Notes: a model not told the origin generated them from the sequence alone. A stretch of 64,000 nucleotides of DNA from Brettanomyces bruxellensis (GCF_011074885.1 NC_054687.1:1178001-1242000), one strand, 5' to 3'; counted from the first letter of the stretch, positions 27,113 to 37,385 are shown. Numbers and translations are program-made.

Positions 27113-28375
27113 TTTCCGATGTCAGCACACGTTTCGTAACTCTTATCGTTGTCCATCAACAAATTCATGTTCACCTATGCACAATTTTTGTGTCCATCTG
27201 GTGTGCGGATGTGCCAATGTGAGCTTTTGTGTACCCCGAGGTGAGTTTAACCACCCCTGATCAGATTGAATGAGGACAACATTCACTGCTGAATATGATC
27301 TTAAGATTGATAAAAAGGTGTGTAGTGCTTTTGAGTCGATTTTGAGTGTCTTCTGTAGTTCCTCTTTCTCAAAGTGTTTGCTACATTTGGGTTTCAAATG
27401 GGTTCACCTATTTTTTTGCTATTTTATTTATGGCAGTACAAGTTACTCTCGGAACTAACATCGTAAAGAGAAGGAATTTTTAATCCTGTCCTGACGTATA
27501 TTCCTTTTTCGATTCAACACAGAGAAGCACTACCTGAACACGCATTACTTTGAAACATATCTATCTTGCCTCACCTTGAAGTCCTTCCAAACAAACAATA
27601 AAAAAACCAGATTAAAAAATAAGCATCTTCCTGCAGTGCGGAAATATGATTGAAATGTGAAGTGAATTTATTGTTGAGGGAATTTCCCAATTCCCTGCCC
27701 CCTCCTTCACCTCCTATTATTCACGCGATTGCCCGCAGGTGCTCAACCCCCTGCTATTATTATAAAAAATAAGCTGCTTATTGATCTGTGGATTGTGTTC
27801 TATTAGCGATTCCCATTGATTTTTTTTCCGTCCGCACTCGTCGCAGATTCGTGAATTCATTTTTACTTTTTTTTTTTATCATCACTTCAACATGCTTTCT
27901 ATCGTGTGCAGGCAGCCCGTGCAGACGGCCAGACTAATTTGCGTGCATATCATTTTTTTTTTTCACTCAGTAATCAGCAGTGCCGAGCTTTTCCAAAATA
28001 CTTTTCCAACGTTCCAAGAAGTATCAACAGCTTCCTGCAGATTTAGAGCAAGGTCAGGAAAGTTTTCCTCTTCAAGATTGGCATCCACAGCAGGGTTCAA
28101 GCTTAGGTGATACATTTCCAGGTGAATATCAAGACTCTGAAACAGATTTCACTTCATCTTCCAGGCAGAAGTTACATATTGACACCAGCTTTTACTCGGA
28201 TACAGATTCGGACTCGGACTCAGAACTTGTATCGTCAAATTTAGGTCCTGCAAACGGCACACGTGCATCATCATCATATCTGCTAGACTTTGTTGAGTCA
28301 TATCTCGAAAGTTACATTTCAAGGCATCTACTACCAGACTGGTCAGCCTCTTTCAAATCTCAGGGCCACTACAGA
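27113..28375. promoter_or_regulatory. Divergent PRP2/PHO91 region with an ATG-less open frame
   Basis: 1.26 kb. A perfect hairpin AGGGAATT-TCCC-AATTCCCT is at 27677-27696. From 27974 to 28375 the frame is open and continuous with PHO91 (134 codons, Ser/Asp-rich) but has no ATG; it is preceded by a stop at 27971. T-runs occur at 27867-27877 and 27952-27963; the second is followed by CACTCAG, a good-looking 3' splice site. A CACGTG lies at 28260-28265. I cannot decide whether this is a 5' exon extension or leader. Confidence 0.45.
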
Positions 28376-30912
28376 ATGAAGTTTTCACACTCATTGCAGT
28401 TTAACGCAGTTCCAGAATGGTCCTCCAAGTATATAAACTACTCAGGCCTAAAGAAGATCATATACACAGAGCAGCGAATATATGCGGAGAAGTTGAACTC
28501 TGCGCACGAGCAGGGGCAGGCTGCATTTACACCGGACAGCGATCCGGAGAACCCGATCAACGTGTTCCTCGAGGCTTTGAACAAAGAGTTGAGGAAAGTG
28601 GACAGTTTCTACACGGCCAAGGAGAAGGATCTATATCTACAATACAGAGTGCTCATCGAGGAGTTCGACGACTTCGAGAGCGAGTTCCCGAAGGACGAGC
28701 CGGACGATGGTGCAAGGAGGCAGGTCCGGACGTTTTTGAACTCTTTGAGACCTGAAGCATACCGCGATCAGGAAACGGGCAGAGGAGTAGTTGGAGGAGC
28801 CGATTCGTCGAGGAAACCGAAACTGACGAATCAGAATGGCAAGATATGTGATGCGGAGAACGTGCTACGCGACTCGACACCGTTATCACAGCCAATGCTT
28901 TCCTCAGACGCGTTTTGCAACTCGTCGGCCAACATTGTCGGGGAATCGGCAGCGGTTGCCGAGGAGGGAAGGCTTTCGCGGAAAAGATCGCTGCCCACAC
29001 TATTTGACGAGGAGGATTTCAAGCCGACGTTCTTGGAGGCGTTGAAAATGGAGAAGAGGAAGCCGCTCTGCGAGCTTTTCGTGCATTTGTCGGAATTGAA
29101 GTCGTACATCGAGCTCAACCGGATCGGTTTCGGTAAGGCATTGAAGAAGTTCGACAAGGTGATGTTTGTGTCGATCAAGGAGCAGTTTCTCTCGACTTTG
29201 GACCAGCAATGCTACATCTTCCGGGACTCGACGCTGTCGGAGCTCAACACGCACATCGGCAACATAGTGCGGCTTTATTCGGTATTCACGGCGGGCAACC
29301 TCGACATCGCCAAGGACCAGCTGCGTTCGAATCTCAGAGAGTACGTTTCTGGGAGCGGAACACCGTTTGGAGAGATATGATTGGCATGGAGAGGAAGTCG
29401 CAGGCTGCACATGCTGAGAAGACAAAACTTGGAGAGGTCGGGTACAGCGGGTCTGGCGAGAAGTACGAGATTCCACTTGGCTCGGGACGCCGGCTCGTGC
29501 TTCCACGTGGCCTTTTTTCTGCGAAATTTATCGAGTTGGTGGTCATCACGCTGGTTTCGACTCTTTTGCTCTTCCACTCACCCTTTAAGGACAAGCAGCA
29601 ACGCAACTGCTTCTCGGTTCTCGTGTGTGCCTCGCTGTTGTGGGCAACGGAGGCCATCCCACTATTCACGACCTCGCTCCTCGTGCCGTTCTTATTGGTT
29701 GTCCTATCGGTGCTCAAGGACCCGGACACGGGCGAAGTCTTGAGTGCAGTGGATGCTTCCAAGTTCATCTGTGCCACAATGTGGTCTCCCATCATCTTGC
29801 TATTGCTTGGTGGTTTCACTTTGGCCGCTGCACTCTCCAAGTACAACTTGGACAAGATAGCATGCACTTTTTTGCTCTCCAAGGTGCCCCAGCACCCGGT
29901 GTACGTTTTGGGTGCCATCATGGTGGTTTCGACGCTTGTTTCTGCATTCGTGTCCAACGTTGCCGCCCCGGTTTTGATGTACTCGGTGATCCGGCCCGTG
30001 CTAAGCACGCTTCCAGAAGGTTCCAGCTTCGCCCAGGCCTTGGTGATCGGCATTGCACTTGCATCGGACGTCTCGGGCATCATCTCGCCAATCGCGTCTC
30101 CGCAGAATGTCGTGGCATTGCAGAGTATGGACCCACAGCCGAACTGGGCCCAATGGTTCACTGTTTCCATCCCCGTCTGCTGCACAGCCATCGGCCTAAT
30201 CTACATCTTTCTTCTCTTCAACTTCAACTTCAAGGGCACCACACTCGTGCCCATCAAGAGGACCGCCGACAAGTTCACCTGGCAGAAGATATACGTCATA
30301 GTAGTCTCCATTGCCACCGTCATCCTGTGGTGCTTGGCCTCCGCACTCCAGAACTATGTCGGTGACACTGGAATGATTGCCATTGCGTCCATGGTGGCTT
30401 TCTATGCCCCGGCCATCCTTTCCCCGGACGATTTCAACAACTACCCCTGGACCATCGTCATGCTTGCCATGGGGGGCTTGGCCTTGGGCAAAGGTGTCAC
30501 CGTTTCCGGATTGTTGCAGACAATAGCCCAGGGAATCCAGGAGAGGCTAGCAGGGAAGGATTTGTTCACCGTCTTGTCCATTTTCGGCATCATAGTCATG
30601 ATCACTGCCACCTTCGTCTCCCACACTGTTGCAGCCCTCATCATCATTCCTCTCATCGAGGAGATCGGAAAGTCTCTGCCCGATCCTCATCCAAACTTGT
30701 TGGTCATGGCTGCTGCCTTTTTGTGCTCCTCCGGTATGGCTCTCCCGACTTCCGGCTTCCCGAATGTCACTGCCATCGGCTTGCGTGACAATGTTGGAAA
30801 CTCCTACGTCACCGTCTCCACTTTCATGAGATGCGGAGGTGTGGCTTCCATCGTCTTGTATCTTGTTGTTGTATTCCTAGGCTACATGATCTTACGTATG
30901 ATGAACTTCTAG
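28376..30912 (+). CDS. PHO91: SPX-domain low-affinity phosphate transporter, interrupted by a one-base frameshift
   Basis: The first frame starts MKFSHSLQFNAVPEWSSKYI, the canonical SPX N-terminus, and includes the lysine cluster KALKKFDK that binds inositol pyrophosphates. It stops at 29380, just after LREYV. The next frame continues WERNTVWRDMIGMERK and then about 12 TM segments of a DASS-type permease with SNVAAPVLMYS and ALPTSGFPNVTA. The break is at the T-run 29346-29348; one added base gives 845 residues (S. cerevisiae Pho91 894). Pho91 exports phosphate from the vacuole. Adjacency to PRP2 and URK1 supports PHO91 over PHO87/PHO90. The start could be further upstream, since the frame stays open to 27974. 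Confidence 0.85.
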
Positions 30913-31013
30913 CGTTTTGCCTCTTACTTTTTACTTTTTATCTTTTCCTCTTTATTACTTTCTATATATTGCACCTCAAAACTTACTCTGTACCCTCCAC
31001 CCATGTATGCTTC

Positions 31014-32471
31014 CTAGTCAGTGCCAAAGTACCGTGCATCAATGAACCGGTACGCCATCCACCAATCAGAGTCCTTGTCCCCTGTCTCTGGCCCGTTTCC
31101 GCCCCCATATCGTGACCCTAGGCTTCCAACCACTACCTGCACGTTCGGAAATGCATTGCTGATTCTGGTAACACCTGCCTCGGTCGCCAAGTACGCACAC
31201 ACGATAATTCTGTCCTCTGCAACTCCATAATCCAGAAGCACATTGATCGCCATCGTGACTGCTGCCCCGGCTATGATCTGGGCATCGAAAAGAAGCACGT
31301 TGCATGTAGAATCTAGTGCGGGAAGCTTTTCGGTGTGGAGATGTGGCTCACCAGTCCTCGAATCAGACTGTATCAAGAGCTTTCCAATCCTCACCGCTGG
31401 AAGTGTCCTCGTGAGCGATGAAATAAAGCAGTCGCCACCCCTAATAATGTCCACAGCGACAATTTCCCCCTTCACGTACATCGTGTCTCGGACCGGGGCG
31501 CCAACTGGTGTAAGGATGTCTCCTCCCCCCGGGAGCGAAGTCACGTATTCGACGAAGTCTAGGGCGTGTGCGATTAGAATGGATGCAACCCTGTTGAAGT
31601 TGAAGATGAAATCGTCGTTGCTCGTTTTCTTGTCGAGCAGGATCGTCTTTATGACGCGAAGCTGGTTTGTTACCGGGATAACGTGCACTTTCGACAGGTT
31701 TAGGGCCTTGATCTGCCTTCCCAATTGCTTCAACTGGAGCAAATGAGTCACGCTCTTCGACTCAAGCTGCTTCTTGATGTGCTCCAGAAGCAAGTCCATC
31801 GCCACCTTGTTGTCGCTGCCCCTCCGGATGATAATATCGGCACTCTGCATCGTCGGCTTCACATACCTGATGGAGTTTGGCTTGACAAACAAGTCCCACT
31901 GCTTGATAATCCCCTCTAAATCTCGCCCACGCTCCTCCGTATCCCTCAACAACCTACGGCTGTAGCATATATCAAGATCTGTGTCCACGTAAACCTTGCA
32001 GTCCATGAGCTTGAGCATATCCTCGCTGTATAGTGTGTAGAGACCTTCAATTATGATGACATTGGCACCGTAGATTGTGAAAGTTTCGCCCGTGCGGGCG
32101 TGCTTTGCAAACGAATAAACTGGAATCTCCGCCTTCTTGCCATCCTTCAGTGCCTTGATGCATTTGTAGACCAAGTCCAAGTCGAGAGCGTTCGGCTTGT
32201 CAAGATCGTACTCATTGTTAAATGCTTTCTTACTTTGCTCTCTGGTCAATGGTTTGTAAAAATTGTCCAACGACAACAAAACTGTCCATGGCTCGTTGAT
32301 TTCCTTGATGATCTTATGCGCCACAGTGGTCTTCCCTGATCCGGAGAAGCCTGCAATGCCAATAATGTAAGGTGATTTCCAAGGTGGATTGTACCTTGTG
32401 GCTTGTACAGAAAGCGAACTCGCTGTGTCTTTTTCGGCCTGCGGCGTTTCGTTGCTGTATGAATTACTCAT
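31014..32471 (-). CDS. URK1: Uridine/cytidine kinase with UPRT-like domain
   Basis: 485 residues (501 in S. cerevisiae Urk1). It phosphorylates uridine and cytidine in pyrimidine salvage. The N-terminal P-loop kinase has Walker A GFSGSGKTT at 41-49, then the LSLDNFYKPL motif and RRLLRDTEERGRD. The C-terminal half has the uracil phosphoribosyltransferase fold (PRDTMYVKGEIVAVDI-like and RIGKLLIQSD). Its PRPP loop is replaced by LLFDAQIIAGAAVTM, as in other UCK-like fusions where UPRT activity is doubtful. It converges on PHO91 with ~100 bp between stops. The end of the protein has a small Gly-rich insertion (GSRYGGGNGPETGDKDSDWW). Confidence 0.93.
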   Translation of the reverse strand: MSNSYSNETPQAEKDTASSLSVQATRYNPPWKSPYIIGIAGFSGSGKTTVAHKIIKEINEPWTVLLSLDNFYKPLTREQSKKAFNNEYDLDKPNALDLDLVYKCIKALKDGKKAEIPVYSFAKHARTGETFTIYGANVIIIEGLYTLYSEDMLKLMDCKVYVDTDLDICYSRRLLRDTEERGRDLEGIIKQWDLFVKPNSIRYVKPTMQSADIIIRRGSDNKVAMDLLLEHIKKQLESKSVTHLLQLKQLGRQIKALNLSKVHVIPVTNQLRVIKTILLDKKTSNDDFIFNFNRVASILIAHALDFVEYVTSLPGGGDILTPVGAPVRDTMYVKGEIVAVDIIRGGDCFISSLTRTLPAVRIGKLLIQSDSRTGEPHLHTEKLPALDSTCNVLLFDAQIIAGAAVTMAINVLLDYGVAEDRIIVCAYLATEAGVTRISNAFPNVQVVVGSLGSRYGGGNGPETGDKDSDWWMAYRFIDARYFGTD

Positions 32472-32798
32472 TCCCTGGTATTGGCAACGTGAATTTGTGT
32501 GTCTCTATATAAATGCCACAAAAAATGCGTTTTTGTTGCCATTCACTTGCTTATCATATGCATTCTCTCTCTGGGGTAAGATAAGACGGTATCAATCTCA
32601 ACAATACTACCTGAAAAAAAAAATAAAAAAAAAAAAAAAAAGTAAAGAGTCCGTTCTCGCGATAGTTGCGAATCTATTATACTCAAGATCCTAGGTATTG
32701 CGTTCCTGCATACCCCACATAAAGCACCTTCAATACTTCACATCCGACATTTTCCTTCTCACCATTCTTTCTCAATCATCATCCTTAATGCATCCAAC
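32472..32798. promoter_or_regulatory. Divergent URK1/NCA2 promoter
   Basis: 327 bp with TATATAAA at 32506-32513 near URK1 and a long A-run at 32612-32640. An out-of-frame ATG at 32788 lies 11 bp before the NCA2 start. Confidence 0.45.
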
Positions 32799-34877
32799 AT
32801 GTCAACTATCCTCACCGACAGACTTCTTGCCGATAACAGCCTCCGGAACCTCGAGGACTATGGTATAAGCTTGGTTGCCAGATTAAACACCAAGTTCGAA
32901 ACCGCAAACTACCCTCAAGATGTGGAAATTTCAATACGTTCAATCCAATCCTTGTACCGAGAATTGAACGAACAACTGGCGCCATTTCTGAGATCATGCT
33001 CTAAAAGAGACGCGTTGGCTAAAAAGCAGGATATAGGCTATGATTCCGTTGATCCGGCATCTCAAATTACAGATGACACCATCAGCCATATCAACTCGAT
33101 CCTTGCAAGATTATCGGAAGATATGACTGGTGGCAGAATTTCGCTGCCTGAGGAATGTCCGGAGATTGCCAGCATGGTCCAATTAATGCTAATTCTAATT
33201 TCCATGGCCAATATGCTGTCTTTAGGCAAGTTCCTTCTAAGCACTACACTGCCGCTTGTAGATGATATTGCATATTACGACAATATTCGGGGTTCGCCAC
33301 TTGCAGTTGGTATATACACAGTTCAAACATTTCCATCCACAATTCTCACTCTTTTATCCCATCTTTACGTTAAGCTGGCCGCCCAACATGCGTACCACAC
33401 TGTTAGGGAAATTCCATCCTGGGTTCCCTGCTGGTTTAAGGTAGTCTACCAACAATGGATGAAGTGGATTGCACCTTTGCCAAAGGTTGCACTGAAAAAC
33501 GTGTCAACATTTCTACAATCGCCTGCTGCTTATGTTGTTAGCAGGCAGAAGTACTCACATTCAATCGTGACGATGTTCATCACATCGACGGTTGGATTAC
33601 CGTTTTTATACGCATCTTCGAGGGCCAAGTACCACCGGAAGGCCTTGGCAAGACTCAGGACCCATAATATAAGGAGGATCGGCTATCTAATTGATGAGAT
33701 TCTTCCGCTAATCAAATTTAATGGGTCTTCCGCCCTGAGATTCAACCATCAAATAAACGCCGGCTTGAAAATGCTATGCAGTTCGAATTTCGATGGCAAG
33801 TCGAACGAGAGTGCAGGCATGTCTCACTCAGTTAGCGATGATTTGACGGAGTTGACCAGCATCTGTCAGACTCATATTCCTTCATTAAAACATTCAACTC
33901 ATGATCTGGTTCGCCACCACAATCAACCCTCTTTTCTCACAAGATTCTGGCCCTTGGCGTTGATTGGATATAAATATGTTCCGGAAATAGTTCAGCAAGT
34001 TGTAAATAACAGGGAAGCAGCTATTCTCTGGATTCGTACCAATATCGTGGAAACGGTTTCTAGCTTTGCGAGAAACTGGATAGTGAAGCCGTTGGTTAAC
34101 ATTTGGAAGACAATAAGACATGACGATAGCTCCAAGATAGCAATAACCTCAAAGAATTCGTTGAATTCGGATCTTGAGGCCTTGGAGCGTATGACTGTCG
34201 ATTATTGTGTTGAGAACTACTCGTACTTCACCGATGTACCCCTAACTGAGGCAAACAGAGAGATACTAGTTAAGAACATAACGGCAGAAGTGAGAAGTGG
34301 AAATATGGATAAGGTCATGAGACTCTATGAGCAAAACTTGAAGACCCCGATGAAAGCAATAATCAACGGCAATATGGTGCGGAATATCTTGATTCAGGTG
34401 CAAAAGACAAAAGTCGATGGAGACGTTGCACTTTCCGGTATCGATAAGATCATGCAGTCGCAAGAATTGGTCTTTGGACTGGTTGCAGCTTCACCAGCTT
34501 GTCTAGTTGTTTGGTACATAGTGGTAAGTACGAGAAGCTATCTAAGAAATGGATACTTGGTTAGATTTACCAGAAACCATAGACAAAGCGCCTTGAAGTC
34601 AATGAATACCTTGGAAAAGCTAGTGGGTATTCAACTACAAATCAGCCAGGGCGAACAGTTGAAAACTTCTACATTTGGCGATAGATACTTCAACAATGGA
34701 TTGATATACATGGAACTCATAAATTTGAGAAGACAGACGTCGTACATTTTCCCCACTTTCTTGCAAAGCGACTGGATAAGAGATATGAACGATGTTCTCG
34801 CCACATCCCAGTTTCCGGAGCTTCGACTCAACACCATCCAGAGAATATGGAATGTGTATGGAAGCTATCTAAAGTGA
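32799..34877 (+). CDS. NCA2: Nca2 family mitochondrial protein (ATP synthase regulation)
   Basis: 692 residues. Nca2 is a mitochondrial membrane protein needed, with Nca3, for normal expression of the mitochondrial ATP6/ATP8 transcript. The family core in the second half is clear: FWPLALIGYKYVPEIVQQV, the segment with IVKPLVNIWKTIRHDD, LEALERMTVDYC, a membrane segment LVFGLVAASPACLVVWYIVV near 555-575, and the C-terminal helical part with EKLVGIQLQISQGEQ. The N-terminal third is less conserved. It starts at ATG 32799. The convergent small gene follows 100 bp later. Confidence 0.88.
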   Translation: MSTILTDRLLADNSLRNLEDYGISLVARLNTKFETANYPQDVEISIRSIQSLYRELNEQLAPFLRSCSKRDALAKKQDIGYDSVDPASQITDDTISHINSILARLSEDMTGGRISLPEECPEIASMVQLMLILISMANMLSLGKFLLSTTLPLVDDIAYYDNIRGSPLAVGIYTVQTFPSTILTLLSHLYVKLAAQHAYHTVREIPSWVPCWFKVVYQQWMKWIAPLPKVALKNVSTFLQSPAAYVVSRQKYSHSIVTMFITSTVGLPFLYASSRAKYHRKALARLRTHNIRRIGYLIDEILPLIKFNGSSALRFNHQINAGLKMLCSSNFDGKSNESAGMSHSVSDDLTELTSICQTHIPSLKHSTHDLVRHHNQPSFLTRFWPLALIGYKYVPEIVQQVVNNREAAILWIRTNIVETVSSFARNWIVKPLVNIWKTIRHDDSSKIAITSKNSLNSDLEALERMTVDYCVENYSYFTDVPLTEANREILVKNITAEVRSGNMDKVMRLYEQNLKTPMKAIINGNMVRNILIQVQKTKVDGDVALSGIDKIMQSQELVFGLVAASPACLVVWYIVVSTRSYLRNGYLVRFTRNHRQSALKSMNTLEKLVGIQLQISQGEQLKTSTFGDRYFNNGLIYMELINLRRQTSYIFPTFLQSDWIRDMNDVLATSQFPELRLNTIQRIWNVYGSYLK

Positions 34878-34976
34878 TGAAACGTCGGCGCTGCTTCGAT
34901 TCGCAAATTCAACATTATTATTCCTTAATAGTATACATATGACCTGTTATAACTTGATGATCGAAAACATCTCGGT

Positions 34977-35156
34977 TTAGAATATGGCATTCGCTATCTT
35001 ACTACCAATCGTCGCACCAAAACCGAAAATTATAGCATTGAAAATCCTCTTGATTATATCCCAGACCTTTCTCATACCTCCGCCACTCTTCTTTTGCTGC
35101 TGCTGCTGCTGGGGCATCATTTGTGGCTGTGTTGTGTATCCTCCCTGGTTGCCCAT
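34977..35156 (-). CDS. Small (59 aa) Gln-rich, single-TM protein, unrecognised
   Basis: ATG at 35156, stop TAA at 34977. The product starts MGNQGGYTTQPQMMPQ, has six consecutive Gln, a Gly-rich turn (SGGG), and then a basic-amphipathic/hydrophobic tail VWDIIKRIFNAIIFGFGATI ending GSKIANAIF. That layout (polar N-terminus, one C-terminal TM with GxGxxxG spacing) fits a tail-anchored or small mitochondrial/ER membrane protein. I do not recognise a family. There is a faint resemblance to the glycine-containing TM of Mim1-type outer-membrane proteins, which I would not rely on. The opposite strand also has a 61-codon open frame, but its product is a low-complexity Cys/Leu string, a mirror of the CAG run. 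Confidence 0.5.
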   Translation of the reverse strand: MGNQGGYTTQPQMMPQQQQQQKKSGGGMRKVWDIIKRIFNAIIFGFGATIGSKIANAIF

Positions 35157-36113
35157 ATTGAAAAACTAGCTATGCTTCTCTTTATAAATGTATTTGAACA
35201 GGCAAAAATACCGATGGCACAACTTCAATTATAAATTGTGACTATAGCTGCAACTGAATATTTATTCCCGACTATGAGAATTAAGTAGAACTAGATGCTT
35301 AGCTTGTAAGCATTAGAAAAGGTGAAATATAGTGGGAGAACAGAGGGGACCTATGTTTGCTTTAAACTGTAAATTTTAGCAATTGTAAGCCGTTCCATCC
35401 CGTCCAAATAGGGTGGCATTGTTACAAGTACAATACAAAATGTGAGATGTGGGCAGGCATAAATTTTTAGACGCCAGTTTAAATTTTTTTTTTTTTTTTT
35501 TTTTTTTTTGCTTTTGGACTAAAAGCAAACATGTAATTGAAGGACATCTGTACAGGCTATAAGGATGTGATACAAATCCTAAAACTTAGGGAACGCAGCA
35601 CAATAAAAAGAGACTTGAAAAGTAGTATTAAAAACAAGGGTAGAAGAGAGGTATTATAAAATGAAATAAAAGTAAAAGAAAATGTTTGACTTAAAAGCTG
35701 ATACGTCAAATGAGAATGATAAAAGAGAAAGTAAGAACATACAAAATAACTAATAGTGTTGAAAAGCAACTTCGACATTTGATAAAAATAAGCCATCTGG
35801 CCAGTGAAAATATTAGCGTGCAAGCAAATAGCGTTCAAGAGTAGTGAAGTATCATTTCAGTGAGCGCACCTTCTGATACCCTGATCCTGAGAAAACGATT
35901 CTTGAGCTATATCTGTTGATATCGCCTTCCTTAAAAGTGGAATTTCGAATCATATCCAGCAACTTCTGAGCCATGGTATTGGATAAAATGCATTGGCAAT
36001 TTTAAAAATACCTTCTCGCCTCATCACATTATTTCCATTGAAACATTGAGCCTTCTCAAGTCTTTCTGTGGCACCTTCCAGATCTCTTTCTGCCACGCTT
36101 TCTTGAATTTTTC
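35157..36113. other. Intergenic region with a 26-T tract
   Basis: 957 bp. A T26 run lies at 35484-35509. Minus-strand open frames of 93 codons (35557-35838) and 40 codons (around 35860-35970, starting MAQKLLDMIR) have no recognised family. The rest is AT-rich without identifiable elements. Confidence 0.5.
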
Positions 36114-37022
36114 TTATGCTTTCTTTGCACGATGACTCGCATCCCCAGATAATCCAACAGGGGTACCTTCCCTGGAAGTGATTCCAGAAGAAACACCAGA
36201 TGATGACTCGGAGAGTGTTTTGTCCTCAGTGTTATACATGGAATTGATTCCATTTCCAAGGTTGTACGCGTCTTTTGTCACATACTTAAGAAGTCTCTTG
36301 GTAGGAGGCAAAAGAACTGGAATCAAAATCAAGAGTGACAAAGCAGAAACTAAAACGGTAAAGGTTGTCTGGTGTTCTTCAGCAAAAGGCACTATGTTTG
36401 TTTCATACCATAGCTGAATTTCCAATGATAGCAGTTTGAGCGTGTCCGTAGCATGGATCACATAGCCTTCCAAATATTTTTGGTAGCTGGTCTTCAACCA
36501 GTTACTAAAGAAGACATAAATTTCATCGAGCTCCTTAAAGTATGGAGCCAAAGACTGTTTCAAGGAGTGGACCACGGCACAAGTCTGATCTTTTGCTATG
36601 TTTATGTACGGCGTAACAAAGTTCTTGAGAGAAATCCAGTAGGGTTTCAAAAGCACAACTAGAGGTGTGAATGCTTCTTTCAACTTCAAGAAAGCCGGTT
36701 CCAATATCTTTTCCAACATTAATATGTATGGCAACACGTATGTATCCCACAAACTTGTGACCTTATCGATGGACGCGACAACCTTGCTATTCTGACATAT
36801 TAACGATTTAATTTTGGGAAAATCCAATGGTATCAAACTCTTAGATTGCTGGTCTTTCTGCACAAGGGAAAGCTCTGTTCCAAAAAGTCTCCTTGATGCA
36901 GCATCAAGATATCCTCCTATCTTATCTGTCACTCCAGGAAGTGTAAAATATGGATTATAATTGGCAAAAAGTACCGTCACCACTACCAAGGCAACGTAGT
37001 AAAATGGGATTAACGGTACCAT
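36114..37022 (-). CDS. Unrecognised protein with two TM segments and proline-spaced amphipathic repeats
   Basis: 302 residues. A hydrophobic N-terminus (residues 5-21) could be a signal anchor and a second TM lies at 220-240; the tail is Ser-rich and ends AKKA. The middle (about 92-190) is amphipathic with regularly spaced prolines. Pro98, Pro109 and Pro120 are exactly 11 apart and the pattern continues less exactly (LPYI, EPAF, TPLV, TPYI), like the 11-residue repeats of lipid-surface helices. No catalytic motif is visible. I cannot name the family; an ER or lipid-droplet-contacting membrane protein is only an inference. It starts at ATG 37022 and is divergent from DFG10. Confidence 0.7.
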   Translation of the reverse strand: MVPLIPFYYVALVVVTVLFANYNPYFTLPGVTDKIGGYLDAASRRLFGTELSLVQKDQQSKSLIPLDFPKIKSLICQNSKVVASIDKVTSLWDTYVLPYILMLEKILEPAFLKLKEAFTPLVVLLKPYWISLKNFVTPYINIAKDQTCAVVHSLKQSLAPYFKELDEIYVFFSNWLKTSYQKYLEGYVIHATDTLKLLSLEIQLWYETNIVPFAEEHQTTFTVLVSALSLLILIPVLLPPTKRLLKYVTKDAYNLGNGINSMYNTEDKTLSESSSGVSSGITSREGTPVGLSGDASHRAKKA

Positions 37023-37385
37023 ATTTAAGTGTTATTTTGTTATTCTTCCTGTTTTTAAACTCTTTTGAAACACACAAAAGAAGCTTATTACTAATAGGGA
37101 TAAAATAATCTGTTGGCAAAGACCGTTCAAGTAATTACAATAATATCAATTTAAGATTTACAGTCTTTCGTCTTTCTTTATCCCCCACTAGAATATTTTT
37201 TTTTTTTTTTTTTTTTTTTGCTCTTCTTTCCTTTCCCCACCCGAAGAAACTGTTTCCAGGCTGTGTAGCGCACGATTCATTTTTGAAACGGTCTCCATTA
37301 TAACATGTATAAACTAATAGTTTACAGATGAGGAGTAAGGAAAGGTCTATATTTATTAAGAATCATTAGCAATGAATGTTGAGGT
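37023..37385. promoter_or_regulatory. Divergent promoter with a 24-T tract
   Basis: 363 bp. T24 at 37196-37219 is the main feature, a likely nucleosome-free element. A short out-of-frame ATG (about 37372) overlaps the DFG10 start, a possible small uORF of five codons. Confidence 0.45.

Noticed and set aside
27143..27458. Short open frames on both strands upstream of PRP2 (84 and 62 codons)
   Set aside because: No recognisable family, in a divergent promoter, length expected by chance.
35557..35970. 93-codon Phe/Ser/Leu-rich frame and a 40-codon frame (MAQKLLDMIR...) on the minus strand
   Set aside because: The first is a translation of an A-rich strand. The second has a reasonable ATG but is too short and has no family or splice signals to support it.
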